This document shows, one piece after another, positions 5,076 to 7,427 of a stretch of 7,427 bases of DNA. The notes beneath the pieces are model-generated. The model did no database searches and was not told the origin of the DNA. It worked only from the letters and a program-made list of their open reading frames with translations. Numbering within the stretch: the stretch's first letter is position 1; every line of letters starts with the position of its first letter. The DNA comes from Bacillota bacterium (GTDB taxonomy: Bacteria; Bacillota; Limnochordia; Limnochordales; ZCTH02-B6). The translations under genes and the position numbers were made by a program. The stretch is from positions 1-7,427 of the forward strand of contig PKQR01000112.1 of assembly GCA_017578085.1 (NCBI GenBank), written 5' to 3'.

Positions 5076-6773
5076 GTGCGGAAACTTCTGGCATTTGCAG
5101 TGGCGCTTAGCCTGCTCGTCAGCGGTGCCGCCTTTGCCCAGGACGTTGTCTGGGACACCAAGGGGCCTTACGTTGACGAGATTATCCTGCCCATTATTAT
5201 GGACACCGAAGCGCGGCTTATTGCCCTGCAGCGGGGTGACATCCATGTGCTGCCGGGCCTGACCCAGTCGAGCCACATCAACCGCCTGATGGCGGATCCG
5301 AATGTGGACATCACGGTCAGCCCTGGCTACCACATGTTCTATCTGGGCTTCAACATGCGCCGGGCGCCCCTGAATGACATCACGGTGCGGCGCGCCATCG
5401 CGCATGCCATCAACCGCGATGAGATCATCCTGTCGCTGTTCCAGGGTTACATGCTGCCGCTGGCCGAATTCGTGCCGCCGGCGTCGCCGTTCTTCAACCC
5501 CGACACCGACGTGGCTTACTATGATCCGGAACTGGCCAAGCAGATTTTGGACGACGCCGGGTACATCATGGGCCCCAACGGCGTCCGGATCGATCCTGCC
5601 ACGGGCCAGGAACTCCGCCGGATGACCATCATGACGCCCACCATGGAAGTGGCGCCCACCTCCGCTATGCTGGGTGAGATGGTGGCGGAGACCCTGCGGG
5701 GCATCGGCTTGCCGGTGTACGCGGAGCCCATCGACTTCAACGTCCTGTTGGATCGCCTTGACACCGACGTCGACGGCGACCGCGACTTCGACATGTACGC
5801 ACTGGCCTGGAGCTTGACTCGGTTCCCGACCCACCTGTACAGCCTCTTCCACTCCAAGTTTGACGTCCCGGGCGCCAACAACATCCCCGGTCTGCGGGAT
5901 CCTCAGTTTGACGCCGTCGCCGAGCGGGTTTGGACCCCGCGGAACCTGGACGAGGCCATGGAGGCTGCGTATGAGGCCCAGGAGATCCTGTCCTGGCTGC
6001 AGCCGTACGTGCCCCTGTATTCCCGTCCGTATATGGACGCGTTCCGTAAGGACATCGTGACCGGGTACGTGCCGCATCTGGGCTTCGGTGCGGCCAGCAG
6101 CGTCAGCAACAGCATCTGGACGCCGCTGAACATCCGCCTGGTGGGCCAGGATCGGGGCGGCACGGTGCGCTGGGTGCTGGAGCAGGAGCCCCAGGGCCTC
6201 AACATCCTAACCCACAACTCGGCTTATGACGCCCGGATCTTCGGTCTGGTGTACGGCCCCGGCCTGATTGCGGCGGAGCCCATCAACAACGAGGACATCC
6301 CGTGGGAGGCCGAGCGCTGGGAGGTCGGCACCTGGACGACCCCCGAGGGCACCGAGGGCACCAAGGTGACGTACTGGCTGCGCAAGGACATCACCTGGCA
6401 TGACGGTGTGCCCTTCACGGCTCACGACGTGAAGTTCACTATGGACTACCTCAAGGAGAAGCAGGTGCCCCTATACCTTGAGGTGTGGGACAACTACAGC
6501 CACTCCGAGATCATCGACGACTACACCATCACCGTCTACTTCAACAACGTCAGCTACTGGCACACCTACAACGTAGCCAGCTTCCTGGCCAAGCACATCT
6601 GGGAGGACGTCGAGGACTACGAGGCGTTCGTGCCCTGGAAGGAGCCGCACCCGACGGTGCCTGGCCTGACGAAGATGATCGGGACCGGTCCGTTCGTCTT
6701 GAAGGAGTACGTCCCCGGAGAGTACGTGCGCGTCGAGCGCTACGAGAACTTCTGGGCGGGTCTGGACAAGTAA
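5076..6773 (+). CDS. Family-5 (peptide/nickel type) ABC binding protein, apparently circularly permuted
   Basis: This 565-residue receptor of the SBP_bac_5 family presumably delivers oligopeptides or similar ligands to the downstream Dpp-type permease. Residues 1-21 are a Sec signal peptide ending AFA, with no lipobox cysteine. Next comes the part usually found in the second half: YVDEIILPII with DTEA and ALQRGDIHVL (32-59), YLGFNMRRAPL (89-99), VRRAIAHAINRDEI (104-117), PPASPFFNP (134-142), the two-helix AKQILDDAGY (154-163), NNIPGLRDPQFD (268-279) and the terminal WTPLNIRL strand (348-355). After VGQDR the usual first half appears: GGTVRW (361-366), HNSAYDARIFGLVYGPGLI (380-398), TWHDGVPFTAHDVKFT (440-455) and GTGPFVLKEYVPG (536-548). 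The stop comes after the YENFW segment, exactly where YVDEI would normally follow. Every expected segment is present once. GTG start chosen for its ribosome-site spacing. Confidence 0.9.
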   Translation: MRKLLAFAVALSLLVSGAAFAQDVVWDTKGPYVDEIILPIIMDTEARLIALQRGDIHVLPGLTQSSHINRLMADPNVDITVSPGYHMFYLGFNMRRAPLNDITVRRAIAHAINRDEIILSLFQGYMLPLAEFVPPASPFFNPDTDVAYYDPELAKQILDDAGYIMGPNGVRIDPATGQELRRMTIMTPTMEVAPTSAMLGEMVAETLRGIGLPVYAEPIDFNVLLDRLDTDVDGDRDFDMYALAWSLTRFPTHLYSLFHSKFDVPGANNIPGLRDPQFDAVAERVWTPRNLDEAMEAAYEAQEILSWLQPYVPLYSRPYMDAFRKDIVTGYVPHLGFGAASSVSNSIWTPLNIRLVGQDRGGTVRWVLEQEPQGLNILTHNSAYDARIFGLVYGPGLIAAEPINNEDIPWEAERWEVGTWTTPEGTEGTKVTYWLRKDITWHDGVPFTAHDVKFTMDYLKEKQVPLYLEVWDNYSHSEIIDDYTITVYFNNVSYWHTYNVASFLAKHIWEDVEDYEAFVPWKEPHPTVPGLTKMIGTGPFVLKEYVPGEYVRVERYENFWAGLDK

Positions 6774-6793
6774 GGCCTGAACGAGCGGATGGC

Positions 6794-6871
6794 GGGGCCG
6801 CCTGAGCGGGCGGCCCCTGCAGCCGGCTTGTCCCTGCGGGCAGGGAGGCAGGCCCCGGCGAGGGGCCTGCC
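6794..6871 (+). terminator. Three tandem hairpins after the binding-protein gene (leaky terminator/stabiliser)
   Basis: Three stems lie back to back. GGGGCCGCC (6794-6802) pairs with GGCGGCCCC (6809-6817). TCCCTG (6831-6836) pairs with CAGGGA (6841-6846). GGCAGGCCCC (6847-6856) pairs with GGGGCCTGCC (6862-6871), a perfect 10-bp stem with a 5-base loop followed by TTTC. The T run is short, so termination is probably partial, letting some transcription reach the permease. Such elements often protect the upstream message and let the binding protein outnumber its membrane partners. Confidence 0.6.
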
Positions 6872-6968
6872 TTTCATGCCGCCGGGAGTGTCTCGGCGTG
6901 GGAGGCGGGGGTGCCCGCGCTGTCAGGCGCAGGCGCCGGGCGTGAACATCCGCTGGCAGGCGGCAGTA

Positions 6969-6974
6969 GAGAGG
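6969..6974 (+). promoter_or_regulatory. Shine-Dalgarno of the DppB-type permease
   Basis: GAGAGG ends 10 bases before the ATG at 6985, a slightly long but workable spacing. It supports that start. Confidence 0.5.
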
Positions 6975-6984
6975 TCGGGTGGCC

Positions 6985-7427
6985 ATGTCGCGTGGATATC
7001 TATGGCGGCGGGTTGTCTATGGGCTGATTACCCTCTTTGTCATCATGACGCTCAATTTTGTGATCTTCCGGATCATGCCCGGCGACCCGGTTTCCTTGAT
7101 CATCAGCCCGCAGTTCACCCCGGAGGTGAAGCAGCTGCTCATCGAGAGGTACGGCCTCGACAAGCCCCTCTTGTCTCAGTACTTCCTCTATTTGAAGGGC
7201 ATGCTTACCTTCGACTTCGGGCGCTCCTTCGTAACGCGACAGCCCGTGCTAGGCGAACTGCTGTCCCGCCTGCCCAACACGTTGATGCTCCTGGGTACGT
7301 CGTTTCTCTTGAACGTGTTCATCGGTGTGTGGCTGGGCATCAAGATGGCCACCCGCCAGGGCAGCCGTTTGGATACTGCCGTTACTGGCGTCTCCCTGTT
7401 TTTCAACGCCATGCCCGCCTTCTTCAT
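6985..7427 (+). CDS. DppB/OppB-type ABC permease, 5' part only
   Basis: The frame opens with ATG at 6985 and runs off the window after 147 complete codons. The N-terminus MSRGYLWRRVVYGLITLFVI begins with the first membrane helix of DppB/OppB permeases, which ends in FVIFRIMPGDPV (residues 25-36), the family's RxxPGDP signature. This is followed by ERYGLDKPLLSQYFLYLKGM (54-73), FDFGRSFVTRQPV (76-88) and LLSRLPNTLMLLGTS (92-106), all in the expected order of the first ~150 residues of a protein normally about 310-340 residues long. The next helices and the EAA loop lie beyond the edge. It follows the family-5 binding protein by 211 bases, so the two probably form one importer; a DppC partner and one or two ATPases would be expected downstream. 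Confidence 0.93.
   Translation, partial: MSRGYLWRRVVYGLITLFVIMTLNFVIFRIMPGDPVSLIISPQFTPEVKQLLIERYGLDKPLLSQYFLYLKGMLTFDFGRSFVTRQPVLGELLSRLPNTLMLLGTSFLLNVFIGVWLGIKMATRQGSRLDTAVTGVSLFFNAMPAFF

Noticed and set aside
5049..6077. 342-residue minus-strand open frame opposite the family-5 binding protein
   Set aside because: The sense strand encodes a clear SBP_bac_5 protein; the antisense product has no recognisable domain.
5076..6773. Reading the family-5 gene as a fusion of two partial binding proteins or a frameshifted pair
   Set aside because: Each canonical segment appears exactly once, the two halves are complementary, and the frame is continuous; permutation explains this with fewer assumptions.

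Overview
The window is GC-rich bacterial DNA carrying two divergently oriented ABC import systems separated by a 572-base non-coding region. On the minus strand, reading right to left, lies a four-gene unit: a periplasmic binding protein of the ferric-iron/phosphonate type (3505-4503), a fused two-domain permease (1702-3417), a PotA/FbpC-type ATPase (509-1645) and a YjbQ-family protein (50-484). On the plus strand a family-5 (peptide/nickel type) binding protein (5076-6773) is followed by a DppB-type permease that runs off the right end (6985-7427).

The most notable item is the family-5 binding protein. Its fold segments are in the wrong order. A Sec signal peptide is followed directly by what is normally the C-terminal part of the family (from the YVDEI strand to the terminal WTPLN strand). 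Then, after a linker of about six residues, comes what is normally the N-terminal part (GGTVRW, HNSAYD, TWHDG, GTGPF). The protein stops exactly where the usual order would resume. This is what a circular permutation predicts, in an otherwise intact gene with a signal peptide, a ribosome binding site and a partner permease.

The non-coding region 4504-5075 holds several stems. One is a roughly 120-base element (4732-4852) closed by a perfect 9-bp long-range stem whose 3' arm runs into a T tract, which could be a structured leader or attenuator for the family-5 operon. A dyad lies just upstream of the other operon. Three back-to-back hairpins separate the family-5 binding protein from its permease, as expected where the binding protein is made in excess. 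A three-copy degenerate repeat of the stop-containing tail of the yjbQ-like gene sits at the left edge.

Organism: both binding proteins have AxA-type signal peptides without a lipobox cysteine, suggesting a soluble periplasmic location and so an outer membrane. The GTG/TTG start choice, the strong Shine-Dalgarno sites and the protein families would fit a diderm, possibly thermophilic Bacillota lineage (for example Limnochordia-like). This is a weak inference; no marker gene is present.
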